53,056 nt of DNA from Planctomycetaceae bacterium (GTDB lineage Bacteria; Planctomycetota; Planctomycetia; Planctomycetales; Planctomycetaceae), in assembly GCA_019636285.1 (NCBI GenBank), contig JAHBXV010000043.1, positions 1-53,056 of the forward strand, in the 5' to 3' direction. The notes below the pieces were generated by a model. It was given only the letters and a program-made list of their open reading frames with translations, was not told the DNA's origin and ran no database searches. Each line of letters starts with the position of its first letter. Position 1 is the stretch's first letter. The translations under genes and the position numbers were made by a program. Shown here piece by piece: positions 7,395 to 17,773 of this stretch.

Positions 7395-9656
7395 ATGGAA
7401 GCCCTCCTTTCCAACTGGTTTTTCAACCCCGGCCTCGTGGCCGGTGGAGCGGCGCTTCTGGCCTCGCCGATCATCATTCACCTCTTGAACCGGATGCGGT
7501 ATCGGCGGGTGCGATTTGCGGCGATGGAGTTTCTGCTTCAAAGCCAGTCGCGCAACCGCCAGCGGCTCCTGCTCGAACAATTGCTGCTTCTGTTGTTGCG
7601 GATCCTGATCGTCGCGGCGATCGTCCTGCTGGTCGCACGGCTGATTCTCGATCCCTCGCAACTGTCGATTTTCCGCGGCGGCCGCACGCACCATCTGGTC
7701 CTGCTGGACGACAGCGCGTCGATGCGCGATCGAACCGGCGAAACGTCCGCCTATGCCGAAGCACTGGAGATCGTGCAGGGACTCGTCGCGGAAGGGGCCC
7801 GCCGTCCCGATACGCAGCAGTTTTCGCTCGCGCTCTTGTCGAATCCCGAGCAGCCGGTGTTCACGCAGCGGCAGGTCGATCGAGAGCTGGTGCTCGAACT
7901 GTCGAACAAGCTTGACCCGCGAACCTTCGTGCCGACGCATCGCGCGGGAGATTTCGCGGCGGCGCTGGGGGCGGCCCGCAAGCTGCTGGAAGCGGAGAAG
8001 GCGACCGTCCGCCAGCTTCATATTCTCTCCGACTTCCGGAGTGCCGATTGGGAATCGCAGCCGGCGATTCCTGGGCTCATCCGGGAACTCACCGCGCTGG
8101 GGGTCACGGTGAACCTGGTGCGGACTGTCGCGGAGCGGAACGCGAACCTGTCGATTATCGACTTTTCGGGGGCCACGCACGTGTCGGCCGTGGGAGTCCC
8201 CGTCCGCTTGTCGGCGGTCGTGCGGAACGACGGGACCGAAGTCGCCACGAATGTCCGGCTGAAAGCGTTCGACAACGGGGTCGCCCTTCCCGCCACGCTG
8301 TCGCTGGAACGGATCGAACCCGGTGCCGAAGCCGAAGTGGAGTTTGAAGTCAATCTCTCGACCGAGGGGCCGCATCTTTTGCGGGCGACGATCGAGGGGG
8401 ATTCGTTCCTGGAAGACAACGAGCGGTATCTTGCCATTCGCGTCGCCTCGACGGTTCCAGTCCTGGTGATCGACGGCGATGTCGCATCGGGAGCGGGCGA
8501 GTATCTGGTCGACGCGCTGGCGGCGGATTCCCGCAGCACGGGTGTCACCGCGACTTTGCAAACGGTGGATTATTTGCGGCAGCGATCGATCGAGGAGTTT
8601 CGGGCTGTCTACCTTGTCAACGTCGCGGAGCTTCCCTCCGACGCGCTCGATTCGTTGACGGATTACGCGCGGCGCGGCGGAGGCATCGTCTGGATGCTGG
8701 GCAAGGGCGCTCGGCCGGCCTGGTACAACGAAACGGCCTTCACGGAAGGTATTTTTCCGGTGCGAATCAAGGTCTCTCCGGGCGAACTTCCGACCGATCC
8801 GACGATTCAGGTACCCGATCTCGACGCTACGTCGCACCCGATTTTCGCGGTGCTGCAAGGGCAGGACAATCCGTTCCTGGGAAGTGTTCATATCCGTCGA
8901 TTCTGGGAAGTTGATACGTCGGAACCTCCACAGGAGAGCGAACTCCGCAAGCCGCCAGCCGTGCTGGCGAAATTGCGAGACGGTCAGCCGCTGATCCTCG
9001 AGCACGAACTCGGTTCGGGCCGGATCATCACCTGGCTGACGACCGCCGACCCGTCGTGGAATGACTGGGCTCTGAATCCCAGCTATGTCGTCGTGCAACT
9101 GGAGACTCTTAAACAGGTGGCCGATCGACGGAGTCTTCCCGAGTCGCGCACAACGGGTGAGCCGATTGAGCTGTCGCTCGATGCCTCGCGCTTCACGGAA
9201 GAGATCGAGATTCTTTCACCGAGTGCCGACGGCCAGCGTCGGACACGGTTGCAGGCGGCCATCGTCGGAGTTGGGGACGAAACCAAAGCCGCGGCCTCGT
9301 CGGGGATGCCGCAGCCCGTGATGTTGACGGCTCGATTCGGAGAGACGGACCCTCCAGGGGTTTATGAAGTCGTGCTCACCGACCAGAATCAGGCTCGCGA
9401 GAGCCGTCTCCTGACGTACAACGTCCCGGTCGAGGAAGGTCGCCTGGAACTGATTGAGTCGGCCGATCTGCTTGAGCGGTTGGAGAGCGATCCGCTCGTC
9501 TTTGTTCATGAAGTCGGGCAGCGGCAGTGGGTGAAAGGCGAAGATGTGGGCACGGAAGTCCGTCAGGGACTGTTGATCGCGCTGGTGCTGCTGCTATTGG
9601 GCGAGCAGGCGCTGGCGTACAAAATGAGTTATCACCCAGAGCCGGTTCCAGCGTGA
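7395..9656 (+). CDS. BatA-type membrane protein with vWA domain
   Basis: 753 aa. The N-terminal BatA module (PF07584) has a first helix at about residues 13-30 ending in IIIHLLNR, then the RYRRVRFAAMEFLL segment and a second helix at 60-85. A vWA domain follows with MIDAS DDSAS at 105-109. After it come beta-rich domains (CARDB-like around 250-350), a glutamine-amidotransferase-like segment, and a C-terminal helix at about 725-745. The main body should be periplasmic or intracytoplasmic-membrane facing. ATG at 7395 is preferred over TTG at 7380 because family members begin just before the first helix; neither has a strong ribosome site. Works presumably with the MoxR and DUF58 proteins upstream. 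Confidence 0.9.
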   Translation: MEALLSNWFFNPGLVAGGAALLASPIIIHLLNRMRYRRVRFAAMEFLLQSQSRNRQRLLLEQLLLLLLRILIVAAIVLLVARLILDPSQLSIFRGGRTHHLVLLDDSASMRDRTGETSAYAEALEIVQGLVAEGARRPDTQQFSLALLSNPEQPVFTQRQVDRELVLELSNKLDPRTFVPTHRAGDFAAALGAARKLLEAEKATVRQLHILSDFRSADWESQPAIPGLIRELTALGVTVNLVRTVAERNANLSIIDFSGATHVSAVGVPVRLSAVVRNDGTEVATNVRLKAFDNGVALPATLSLERIEPGAEAEVEFEVNLSTEGPHLLRATIEGDSFLEDNERYLAIRVASTVPVLVIDGDVASGAGEYLVDALAADSRSTGVTATLQTVDYLRQRSIEEFRAVYLVNVAELPSDALDSLTDYARRGGGIVWMLGKGARPAWYNETAFTEGIFPVRIKVSPGELPTDPTIQVPDLDATSHPIFAVLQGQDNPFLGSVHIRRFWEVDTSEPPQESELRKPPAVLAKLRDGQPLILEHELGSGRIITWLTTADPSWNDWALNPSYVVVQLETLKQVADRRSLPESRTTGEPIELSLDASRFTEEIEILSPSADGQRRTRLQAAIVGVGDETKAAASSGMPQPVMLTARFGETDPPGVYEVVLTDQNQARESRLLTYNVPVEEGRLELIESADLLERLESDPLVFVHEVGQRQWVKGEDVGTEVRQGLLIALVLLLLGEQALAYKMSYHPEPVPA

Positions 9657-9684
9657 ACGATCTGACACGAAATTCGACAAGACG

Positions 9685-12135
9685 ATGACTTTCATCCCCT
9701 TCCCTCGCGTGACATTGCTGGCCGTGGAGACGGCCGAGCGGCTCACCGCGCGCGAATGGGACTTTCCCGAAACGCCGTTGTCTTGGCTGATTCTGATTCT
9801 AGGCGGCGCGGCCGTGCTGGCGTGGGTCGTCCGCCTCGGCTGGCGCGACACGCGGGAACTTCCCACGTTCTGGCGCGTGCTGCTCCTGTTTCCTCGGCTG
9901 GCGGTCTTCGCGATCCTGGCCGTGATTGCCCTCAATCCGCAGGAACGAACGCAGGAACTGGCCAACCGTCCGTCGCGGATTGTGCTGTTGGCTGATACTT
10001 CGCTATCGATGCGCCACCCCGCGAGCGATGACGCTTCCAACACGGCGGAAGGTCTCACTCGTGCGAGCGCGATCGAGCAACTTGTGACATCGCCCCTGCT
10101 CAAGACGCTGCGGCAGACGCACGAGGTGAGTGTCTACACGTTTGACGGCGCGCTGGAGGGGCCGGCGGTTGTTCTGACGCAGGAAAATGAGACGCCCCAG
10201 ACTGGAACGCCTGTCGCGGACGCCAAGCCCGATGCTCAGGTCAACTGGTCGGAGTTATTGGCTCCGCGTGGAGTTGAGACGCGGCTCGGCGAAGCGCTTT
10301 CGGAACTCATTGGTCAGGTCAGCGGCTCCACGCTGTCGGGAATTATCGTTCTTTCCGATGGCGGCCAGAACGCTGGCATTGATCTGGAGTCGGCTGGCGA
10401 CCGCGCGCGGAGTGCCGGGGCCAGGCTTGTGACCGTGGGCCTGGGGGGGACGGCGATCCCGGTGAACCTGGCGATCGGTGAATTGCAGTCGCCGACCGAT
10501 GTACAGTTTCAGGATGCATTCGATCTGACGGCCCTCCTCGTCTCGCGTGGCGCGGAAGGGGAAGCCGTCCAGGTCGAGCTTTCGGCTCAGCAAGGGGACG
10601 AACCGCCGCAGGTGATTGAAAGCCGCGCGGTCCAGGCCGGGGCCGATGGGGCACCGCTCCCTGTTGTCTTTTCGCTGAATCCGAGCAATCCGGGGAAGTA
10701 TCGCTACAGCGTGACGGCGAAGCTGCAAGGTGCCGGCCGCGAAGCCAATGCCGATGACAATGAACGCTCGGTGGGCGTGGAGGTTTTCGATCGACCGACA
10801 CGCGTGCTGCTCGTCGCTGGCGGCCCCATGCGCGAGTACCACTTCGTTCGCAACCTGCTACATCGGCATCGCTCGTTCGAAGTCGACGTGTATTTGCAGA
10901 CGGCCGAGACGGGGACCAGCCAGGAGTCGGATCGGCTGCTGTCGGCGTTTCCGTCCACTCGCGAGGAATTATTTCAGTACGACCTGATCTATTGCTTCGA
11001 TCCCGATTGGCGGCTGTTTCCCGTCGATTCGTTCGCCCTGATTCGCGATTGGGTGTTTCAGGAAGCCGGGGGACTCGTGATCGTGGCGGGAGATGTGAAT
11101 ACGCCGCAGTTGGCAGCCATGGGGGGCAGCGATACACCCGGAGCTGAGTCGCTGGAGCGTTCACAGGCATTGCAGGAGCTTCTTCCCGTCGTTTTGGGTT
11201 CGTACTACACGGCTTCGCGAATCGATCAGGATGCCACGCAGCCATGGCCGGTCGACTTTACCGACGACGCGCGGACGGCCGAGTTCTTGCGGTTAACCGA
11301 TGATCCGCTGACTTCGGAGACGCGGTGGAAAGAGTTTCCCGGCGTGTTCCGCTGCTATCCCACGACGGGAGCCAAGGCGGGGTCGACAATCTATGCCTAT
11401 TTCTCCGATCCCCGGACACAGTTCGAAGCCCCGGTCTTGATGGCGTCCCAGTTCTTCGGGCAAGGACGCGTTTTTTATCTAGGCAGCGGCGAAATGTGGC
11501 GGCTCCGGTCGGTGAGCGTCGATGACTACGACCGGTTCTGGATCAAGCTGGGACGTGAAGTGGCGCAGGGACGCGGGCGTCGGGGAACGCGGCGCGGCGT
11601 GCTGCTTCCTGAGTCGCGGCAAGTCGTGCTCGGTCGAACGCTACGCGTCCGGGCTCGTGTGCTTGATGGCCAATTCAATCCGTTGGCGGCTGACAGCTTG
11701 CCGATTGACGTCATTCGGCCAGATGGTCGCCCCCTGCTGCCGGCCGTGCGCCTGGAGCCGGATCGGGCCCGACCCGGCGAATTCGCCGGATCGTTTCGAG
11801 CGACGATGCCGGGGACATTCCGGCTGACGCTGCCCATTCCCGAGAGTCGGGAATCGGTAACCGAGGAAGTTCAGGTGGCGGTTCCGCGGCTGGAAGATGA
11901 CGACCCTCGCCAGAATATGAGCGGTCTTCAGCAACTCGCCAGCTTGTCGGGGGGAGAATATGTCTCCTGGCCCGACGCGGCTGCGGCATTACCGCGACTT
12001 CTTCCCGATCGGTCGGAAACTTTTCTGGTCGATCAGCGTCTCAGAACATTGTGGGACCGTGGCTGGATGATGGGGATTCTGGTGGCGCTCTTGAGCGTGG
12101 AGTGGTTGATTCGCAAGTTGTGGAAGCTGGCATGA
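9685..12135 (+). CDS. Large membrane vWA protein
   Basis: 816 aa. Two N-terminal membrane helices (about 34-50 and 66-84), then a vWA domain with MIDAS DTSLS at 104-108. A glutamine-amidotransferase-like domain follows near residues 370-470 (opening VLLVAGGPMREY, later GGLVIVAGDVN), then beta-rich domains and a C-terminal helix (about 790-810). The architecture repeats that of the preceding gene, as in BatA/BatB pairs, but it is much larger. It lies 28 bp after the previous stop, so it is in the same operon. Likely a second membrane partner of the MoxR ATPase; ligands unknown. Confidence 0.87.
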   Translation: MTFIPFPRVTLLAVETAERLTAREWDFPETPLSWLILILGGAAVLAWVVRLGWRDTRELPTFWRVLLLFPRLAVFAILAVIALNPQERTQELANRPSRIVLLADTSLSMRHPASDDASNTAEGLTRASAIEQLVTSPLLKTLRQTHEVSVYTFDGALEGPAVVLTQENETPQTGTPVADAKPDAQVNWSELLAPRGVETRLGEALSELIGQVSGSTLSGIIVLSDGGQNAGIDLESAGDRARSAGARLVTVGLGGTAIPVNLAIGELQSPTDVQFQDAFDLTALLVSRGAEGEAVQVELSAQQGDEPPQVIESRAVQAGADGAPLPVVFSLNPSNPGKYRYSVTAKLQGAGREANADDNERSVGVEVFDRPTRVLLVAGGPMREYHFVRNLLHRHRSFEVDVYLQTAETGTSQESDRLLSAFPSTREELFQYDLIYCFDPDWRLFPVDSFALIRDWVFQEAGGLVIVAGDVNTPQLAAMGGSDTPGAESLERSQALQELLPVVLGSYYTASRIDQDATQPWPVDFTDDARTAEFLRLTDDPLTSETRWKEFPGVFRCYPTTGAKAGSTIYAYFSDPRTQFEAPVLMASQFFGQGRVFYLGSGEMWRLRSVSVDDYDRFWIKLGREVAQGRGRRGTRRGVLLPESRQVVLGRTLRVRARVLDGQFNPLAADSLPIDVIRPDGRPLLPAVRLEPDRARPGEFAGSFRATMPGTFRLTLPIPESRESVTEEVQVAVPRLEDDDPRQNMSGLQQLASLSGGEYVSWPDAAAALPRLLPDRSETFLVDQRLRTLWDRGWMMGILVALLSVEWLIRKLWKLA

Positions 12136-12187
12136 GGCCGAACCAGCATCGCCCTGGCGGCGTCTGGAATTCGCGAAGGGGAGCGGC

Positions 12188-14617
12188 GTGACAAGTTCGA
12201 TCGAGCTGCCGGCCGAAGTCGATGCGACGATCGAGCGCCTGCGCCGGTTGATTCGCCGGTACGTTCTTTGGGAGGGGCTGGCACTCACGATCGTGGTGAT
12301 TGGCATCGCGTTCTGGGCGACGTTCGGACTCGACTGGATTTACTTTCAGACGAGCCGGCTGGAACTCCCCAGGTTGCTGCGGGCGCTGTTGACGATCGGC
12401 ATGGTGGCGATTGTCGTGGGGGCGGCTGTTTCGCTGATTGCCTTACGGGCCGTCCGATCGTTACGAGCCCGTGCCCTGGCCATGGTTCTGGAACGCCGGT
12501 TTCCCGAACTGGACGACCGGTTGATTACGGTGGTCGAGGCCTGCGAAATGGGGGTCTCCAACGCGACGCCCGCGACCCGCTACCTGTTGGAACGGACCGT
12601 CGGCGACTTGTCGCGAACGATTTCGCGACTGGATCTGCCGAGCGTGTTTGATCCGCGGCCCCTCAGACGGTCGCTGGTGCTCGCCGCCATGACACTGGTG
12701 TCCGTTTTCGGGCTATTCATCGCCGATACGTCAGCCATGACTCGCTGGATGGACGGCTTTGTCAGACTCCGCGACGGATATTGGCCGCGTGAGACGGAGC
12801 TTGTCGTGCGTGTCGTCGCGGCGCCGGGCGATCGGATTCGGGACTTTCAATCGGGAATGTATCGACACCCGCGCGGTACCGACCTGGTCTTGCAGATCGA
12901 AGTCCCCGAGGGACGGAAAACACCCGAGCGGGTGCGGCTGGATTATCACCTCGCGGGCGGTCGCGGACGCGGACGCGTTTACCTGGTTCCCACACGGGAA
13001 ACGGGCGTTTTCCGTCATGCCATGCCCGACCTGCTGGACGATGTGCGGTTGTGGGTGACCGGAGGGGACTACACCAGCCCCGAACCGCTATTGGTCGATG
13101 TCGCCGATCCACCGGCGCTGACGCGGTTGGAACTGGCGTGCCGCTATCCCGAATACACGGCCTGGAACACGTCACCCGAAGCGGAAGACCGGACGGTCGT
13201 GCCTGTTTCCGGGACGCAGGTCTCGCTGCCGATCGGAACCGATTTCAACATGCACGGAGGGTCGGCGGAGCCGCTCGCGGACGTCGCGCTGGAAGGCCGG
13301 ATTGGCGGCCGTCCGTTTGAATGGCGATTGACAGGAGGCGCGGCGCGGCCATCCCTCCTCCTGCGGCGGGGTTCCCCCGGCGACGGCAACGATTTTCAAG
13401 AGTTTCGCTGGCCGGTGGATGTGGCTCGAGGGTTCTGGACCGACAATGACACCGCGTGGCAGTTTCCATTTCTGCTGACGATGCGCGCGGGCGAAGATGC
13501 CGGCGACTGGCCGCCGCTCGATGAGGCGACCGGGCTGCCGCGACTGCCGCTCGAACTGCCGGCCGAGACGGTGCTGCGAATCACTTTGCTCGACCGTCAC
13601 GAGATCGCCACTTTGGAACCGGCACGGCTGGTGGTGGTGGGGATCGTCGACCAGATTCCGCTGGTGGATGCGGAGCTGCGAGGAATCGGCAATTCGATCA
13701 CGCGGCAGGCTCGCATACCGATTACCGGAGTCGTGACGGACGATTACGGAGTCGCGTCGGTGCGCTTTGAATCGCTTATCGATCAAGCAACGGAATGGAA
13801 CCGGCAGCCGGTTCAAACGCTCGAACAGCCCGCCGCGCGGGAGGTGCGATTGGAATCGGCCACGCCGGGGCAAATGCTGCGCTTCGATGTGCTGCCGTTA
13901 AATCTGAACGTCAAACAGCGCCTGGTCGTGACGGTCGTGGCGACGGATCGCGATACGGTGACCGGTCCCCATGAAGGCCGCAGCCAGCGGTTCGCCTTCA
14001 CGGTGGTCTCGGTCGACGAACTGCTTTCAGTTCTGTACGCGAAGGAACTCAACCTGCGGAAACGATTCGAGCAGTTGATTTCCGAAATGCGGGTGCTGCA
14101 GGAAGACTCGCTGCGCCATCGGGGGTTATTGGATGAGGCGCCGAGTCCTGAAAATCACTCGTCGATCCAGTTGAGCGCCGAGCGGGCGCGGCAAGCCGTT
14201 CGCAAGTCGTTGGCCGATTTGCAGTCGATGGAACTGGGCTTTCGGGATTTGCGGGACGAACTTGTCAACAACGGGGCCGAGACGCCGCAGGCGTTCGATC
14301 GGCTCAACACGAAAATCATTGCTCCGCTGAACCGGGCGGTGACGGAACGCTGGCCGTCGCTGGACAGCAGGGTCGACGGAGTTCGCCAGCAAAGCGAGCG
14401 GGGTTTTCCCGAGAAGGCGGCGTACGACGCGCTCCTTTCCGAACTCGCCGCCGCCGTGACCGACCTCGACCGGATTCTGCTGGAAATGCGAAAACTGGAG
14501 ACGTTCCAAGAAGCCATGGAACTGCTGAAGGGATTGATTACCGATCAGGAAGGATTGCTCGAACGGACCAAGACCCGGCGGAAGGAAAACGCGCTCAAAG
14601 CGTTGGAACTGGAATAG
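12188..14617 (+). CDS. DUF4175-like large membrane protein
   Basis: 809 aa. Three hydrophobic segments near the N-terminus (about 28-52, 58-85 and 157-175) enclose a cytoplasmic loop with LERRFPELDDRLIT, a hallmark of DUF4175-like proteins found beside MoxR clusters. A long exported beta-rich region follows, with an alpha-helical, probably coiled-coil C-terminal third (about 620-800). Start is GTG at 12188 with AAGGGGAG at 12176-12183. The charged helical tail may bind the next gene's product, which is also coiled-coil; that is inference. Confidence 0.82.
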   Translation: MTSSIELPAEVDATIERLRRLIRRYVLWEGLALTIVVIGIAFWATFGLDWIYFQTSRLELPRLLRALLTIGMVAIVVGAAVSLIALRAVRSLRARALAMVLERRFPELDDRLITVVEACEMGVSNATPATRYLLERTVGDLSRTISRLDLPSVFDPRPLRRSLVLAAMTLVSVFGLFIADTSAMTRWMDGFVRLRDGYWPRETELVVRVVAAPGDRIRDFQSGMYRHPRGTDLVLQIEVPEGRKTPERVRLDYHLAGGRGRGRVYLVPTRETGVFRHAMPDLLDDVRLWVTGGDYTSPEPLLVDVADPPALTRLELACRYPEYTAWNTSPEAEDRTVVPVSGTQVSLPIGTDFNMHGGSAEPLADVALEGRIGGRPFEWRLTGGAARPSLLLRRGSPGDGNDFQEFRWPVDVARGFWTDNDTAWQFPFLLTMRAGEDAGDWPPLDEATGLPRLPLELPAETVLRITLLDRHEIATLEPARLVVVGIVDQIPLVDAELRGIGNSITRQARIPITGVVTDDYGVASVRFESLIDQATEWNRQPVQTLEQPAAREVRLESATPGQMLRFDVLPLNLNVKQRLVVTVVATDRDTVTGPHEGRSQRFAFTVVSVDELLSVLYAKELNLRKRFEQLISEMRVLQEDSLRHRGLLDEAPSPENHSSIQLSAERARQAVRKSLADLQSMELGFRDLRDELVNNGAETPQAFDRLNTKIIAPLNRAVTERWPSLDSRVDGVRQQSERGFPEKAAYDALLSELAAAVTDLDRILLEMRKLETFQEAMELLKGLITDQEGLLERTKTRRKENALKALELE

Positions 14618-14798
14618 AAACGGCCGGTTTCCGGTGTGATATCGTCCGGCGAAATGGCGGTTTCGGCATGGTACGGTCCGGGAGAACGTGCGAGAATTGG
14701 ACGAGAAGGCAAATGGCAGCGCCGCGATAACGGTCATTGATGCCATTCGATGGCCACTCAGGTTTGGGGTGTTCGCCGTTCACGCGGAAAGGATGCGG

Positions 14799-16634
14799 AT
14801 GAGCGTTACCACCGATCGCCGTCCGGCGCTCGCGCGCCGAATCGCCAGAGTCCTCGTCCTCTTCGCGGCGACGTGGCTGGTCACCAATGCCGGACCGGCG
14901 GTGGGACAAGCTCCGGCCGAGCCCGCCGCGAAGGAACCGGCACCGATTTCGAACGAGCAGGAAACCGTTCTGCGGAAGTATCAGCGGTTCGAGAACACGC
15001 TTCAACAACTGGCCGAGTACCTGCGTCGCACCGATCCCGGGCGTGCCGACCTGGTGGTTCGAGTCATTGGCAAGAGCACCGAGAGCCGGATTCCTCACCA
15101 GATGGAGGAACTGGTCGAGCTTCTCAACCGCGGGCAACTGGGCGACGCGGTCATCGGTCAGGAAGACCTGATCGTACGGATGGCGGCTTTGCTGGATCTG
15201 TTGCAGAGCGAAGACCGCCAGGATGAACTCGCGCGTGAGCAGGAACGGGTCGCCGGGCTGATTCGCGATGTCGACAAGCTGATCGGTCAGCAGAAGAACG
15301 TTCGCGCGGTCACCGAGCGGGGTGGGTCGATCTCGGACGCCGAGCGGCGCCAGCAGGAACTCACCGAGCGGACGGACGGACTGCTGAAGAAGATCGACGG
15401 ACAAGACGCCGAGCGGCAGGCCGAGCGAAATGGAAAGTCCGGCGAAGAGCCATCGAAGGGCTCGGAATCGTCTGAGGGGGAGCCCTCTGACGGTAAGCCC
15501 TCGGATGGAAAACCGTCAGACGGTAAGCCAGCGGACGGTAAGCCCTCAGACGGAAAACCATCCGACGGGAAGCCCTCGGACGGGAAGCCCTCTGATGGCA
15601 AACCTTCTGACGGAAAGCCGTCCGATGGAAAACCCTCGGATGGTAAGCCATCCGACGGGAAACCATCAGATGGGAAACCTTCAGATGGGAAACCTTCAGA
15701 TGGGAAACCTTCAGATGGGAAACCTTCCGAAGGGAAACCTTCCGAAGGTCAGCCCTCGGAGGGGCAACCGTCCGAAGGTCAGTCCTCGGAAGGCGAATCC
15801 TCGGAAGGTTCGCAGGGCGATAAGACTCCGGGCCGGGACGAACTCGAACAGGCCAAGAAGGAGATGGAAGCGGCGATCCGCGAACTGAAGGCCCAGCAGC
15901 GCGAAAAGGCTTCCGATCAGCAGGACAAGGCGCTCGCCGAACTGCTAAAGGCGAAAGATCGGCTCGAAGAGATTTTGCGTCAGTTGCGCGAAGAAGAACG
16001 AGGGTTGATGCTGGCGGCCCTGGAATCGCGATTCCGGGAAATGCTGGCCCGGCATCTGGCCGTTTATAACGGGACCGTGGCGCTGGGACAGATTCCCGAG
16101 GAACGTCGCGAAGATCGGCATCGCGCTCGGGCGATTGATCTGGCCCGGCAGGAATCGGAAATTGGCCTGATGGCCGAAAAAGCCCTGACGCTTCTCAAGG
16201 ATGAAGGTTCGTCCGTGTCGTTTCCGGAAGCGGTCGAGCAGATGCGCGACGATCTTTTGACCGTGACGCGCCGCCTGGAACGAGCCGACGTGGGAGAATT
16301 GACCCAGGCATTGGAGAAGGACATTCTGGAAAGTCTGGAAGAACTGATTCTGTCGCTGCAGAAGGAAATGGAAAAGCAGCAACAGCAACAGGGACAACAG
16401 CAACAGCAGCAGGGTCAGCCGCAGAATCAGGCATTGGTCGATCAACTCTCTGAACTCAAAATGCTGCGGGCGCTGCAATATCGCATCAATCGCCGGACCC
16501 GGCAGTTGGGTCGACTGATTGATGGCGAGCAGGCGAGCGACCCGGACCTCGTTGGTCAGTTGCGAGGATTGGCCGATCGACAGGATCGTCTTCGCGAGGC
16601 GACTCGCAATCTGGTCACGGAGCGAAATCAATGA
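14799..16634 (+). CDS. Secreted coiled-coil protein with PSDGK tandem repeats
   Basis: 611 aa. A signal peptide (about 1-35, cleavage near AVGQA) is followed by helical, coiled-coil sequence. At codons from 15483 to about 15812 lie sixteen 5-residue units PSDGK (one PADGK), then degenerate [15 protein letters not shown] units. A second long helical part follows, with a glutamine-rich tract near 16375-16430. Most repeat units differ at third codon positions, so the peptide repeat is under selection, but the last few PSDGK units are identical DNA, pointing to recent slippage. ATG 14799 has AAAGG six bases upstream. The stop overlaps the next start (ATGA). The tract may be a flexible linker, a wall-binding segment or a cation binder. 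Confidence 0.8.
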   Translation: MSVTTDRRPALARRIARVLVLFAATWLVTNAGPAVGQAPAEPAAKEPAPISNEQETVLRKYQRFENTLQQLAEYLRRTDPGRADLVVRVIGKSTESRIPHQMEELVELLNRGQLGDAVIGQEDLIVRMAALLDLLQSEDRQDELAREQERVAGLIRDVDKLIGQQKNVRAVTERGGSISDAERRQQELTERTDGLLKKIDGQDAERQAERNGKSGEEPSKGSESSEGEPSDGKPSDGKPSDGKPADGKPSDGKPSDGKPSDGKPSDGKPSDGKPSDGKPSDGKPSDGKPSDGKPSDGKPSDGKPSDGKPSEGKPSEGQPSEGQPSEGQSSEGESSEGSQGDKTPGRDELEQAKKEMEAAIRELKAQQREKASDQQDKALAELLKAKDRLEEILRQLREEERGLMLAALESRFREMLARHLAVYNGTVALGQIPEERREDRHRARAIDLARQESEIGLMAEKALTLLKDEGSSVSFPEAVEQMRDDLLTVTRRLERADVGELTQALEKDILESLEELILSLQKEMEKQQQQQGQQQQQQGQPQNQALVDQLSELKMLRALQYRINRRTRQLGRLIDGEQASDPDLVGQLRGLADRQDRLREATRNLVTERNQ

Positions 16635-17719
16635 GCGCGCGATTCGCGACGTTCGATCACCGGGCTGTCAGAGGCGGGCTCCTTCTGGCCGTGGGCGTTT
16701 CGATCTCATGGCTTGGAGGATTCGCGCGTGGCGACGAGGCGCTCGTGCATGCTCCGAAGCCGCCCTCGGTCGTCATTGCGGAATTGCAGACGTTCGTCAA
16801 AGCTCAAGGGGTGCCAGCCGAGCGGATGGAGCAGCTCAACGCCGTTTGGCGGGATGCGACGACCGAGACGACCGCCGCCGATGTCCTCGACCGTGCGGTT
16901 CGTTCGCTGGCAATTGTCGATCCCGCGGCCAAGCAAGTGGTGTCCGTTGTCAATCAACGCGACTGGGAGGCCGCGACGTCGGGACTCGCCGATCTGCCGG
17001 CCGATCGCTATGGAACCCTGCTCGCGGGGACGCTCCGTCAATACGTGGCGCGTTCAATGATGGAAGAGCGGATGTGCGACGAAGCGCTGGTGTTGTACCA
17101 GCAGATCGAACCATCGACGTCGGTCGACCCGGCGGGACTTTTTTTCGGCCGGGCAGTCTGTGCCCATACGCTGCTGGATCGGCCGGCCGCCGTTGCCGCG
17201 CTGGATGGGCTGCTCAAGCAGACAACGGGCGTTCCCGACCGGTATCGGTCGACGGCCGACCTGATGCTGGAAGACCTGAAGGAATTGTCGGAAGAGTCGC
17301 TCGATGGTGTCTCGCGGCTGATGTCCGATTCGGAACGACGGCTATCGCTGGGACGCGCGGGTGAACGTGTCCAAGGAGTGCAGGACCGGATCGTCGCCAC
17401 GCTCGATGAAATGATCAAAAAGATCGAGCAGCAGCAAGGTGGCGGCGGAGGTGGAGGTGGGGGCGGCCAGGGAGGTGGAGGTAACCAGAGCAATGGACCG
17501 GCGGGCGACAGTTCGGTGAAGGGTTCGACCGCGCCGGGAGAGACCGACCAGAAGAAATTTTCAAAGGGAGAACGCTGGGGCGATCTTCCGCCCAAGGACG
17601 AAGCGAAGGCCCGCAATCTCATCAATCGCGACTTTCCCTCGCACTACCGTCAGGCGATTGAAAGCTACTTCCGCAAACTGGCCAACCGGACGGGCACGAC
17701 GCCCCGGTCGGATCGCTGA
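16631..17719 (+). CDS. Secreted protein with poly-Gly linker, unknown function
   Basis: 362 aa. Signal peptide with cleavage near residue 34 (FARG-DEA). The middle is helical with TPR-like features (residues about 140-240, YQQIEPST, ALDGLLKQTTG). A glycine-rich linker at about 271-290 joins a C-terminal conserved block: W-G-D-L-P-P-K near residue 315, then FPSHYRQAIESYFRKLA. The terminal block is typical of the last small proteins in planctomycete MoxR clusters, as I recall the family. The gene starts inside the previous stop (ATGA), so translation is coupled. Confidence 0.75.
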   Translation: MSARFATFDHRAVRGGLLLAVGVSISWLGGFARGDEALVHAPKPPSVVIAELQTFVKAQGVPAERMEQLNAVWRDATTETTAADVLDRAVRSLAIVDPAAKQVVSVVNQRDWEAATSGLADLPADRYGTLLAGTLRQYVARSMMEERMCDEALVLYQQIEPSTSVDPAGLFFGRAVCAHTLLDRPAAVAALDGLLKQTTGVPDRYRSTADLMLEDLKELSEESLDGVSRLMSDSERRLSLGRAGERVQGVQDRIVATLDEMIKKIEQQQGGGGGGGGGGQGGGGNQSNGPAGDSSVKGSTAPGETDQKKFSKGERWGDLPPKDEAKARNLINRDFPSHYRQAIESYFRKLANRTGTTPRSDR

Positions 17720-17773
17720 GGCCGGGGACGAATCGGAACGTCGACGGGCCAAAATGGGAATCAATCAAGGAAT

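Noticed and set aside
6849-9098. 749-residue minus-strand open frame antisense to DUF58/BatA genes
   Set aside because: High GC keeps the antisense frame open. The sequence is Arg/Gln/His-rich with no family motif, while the plus strand encodes clear DUF58 and BatA proteins.
15483-15812. Tandem 15-bp repeats as a possible CRISPR array
   Set aside because: Units are contiguous, in frame, encode PSDGK and have no spacers.
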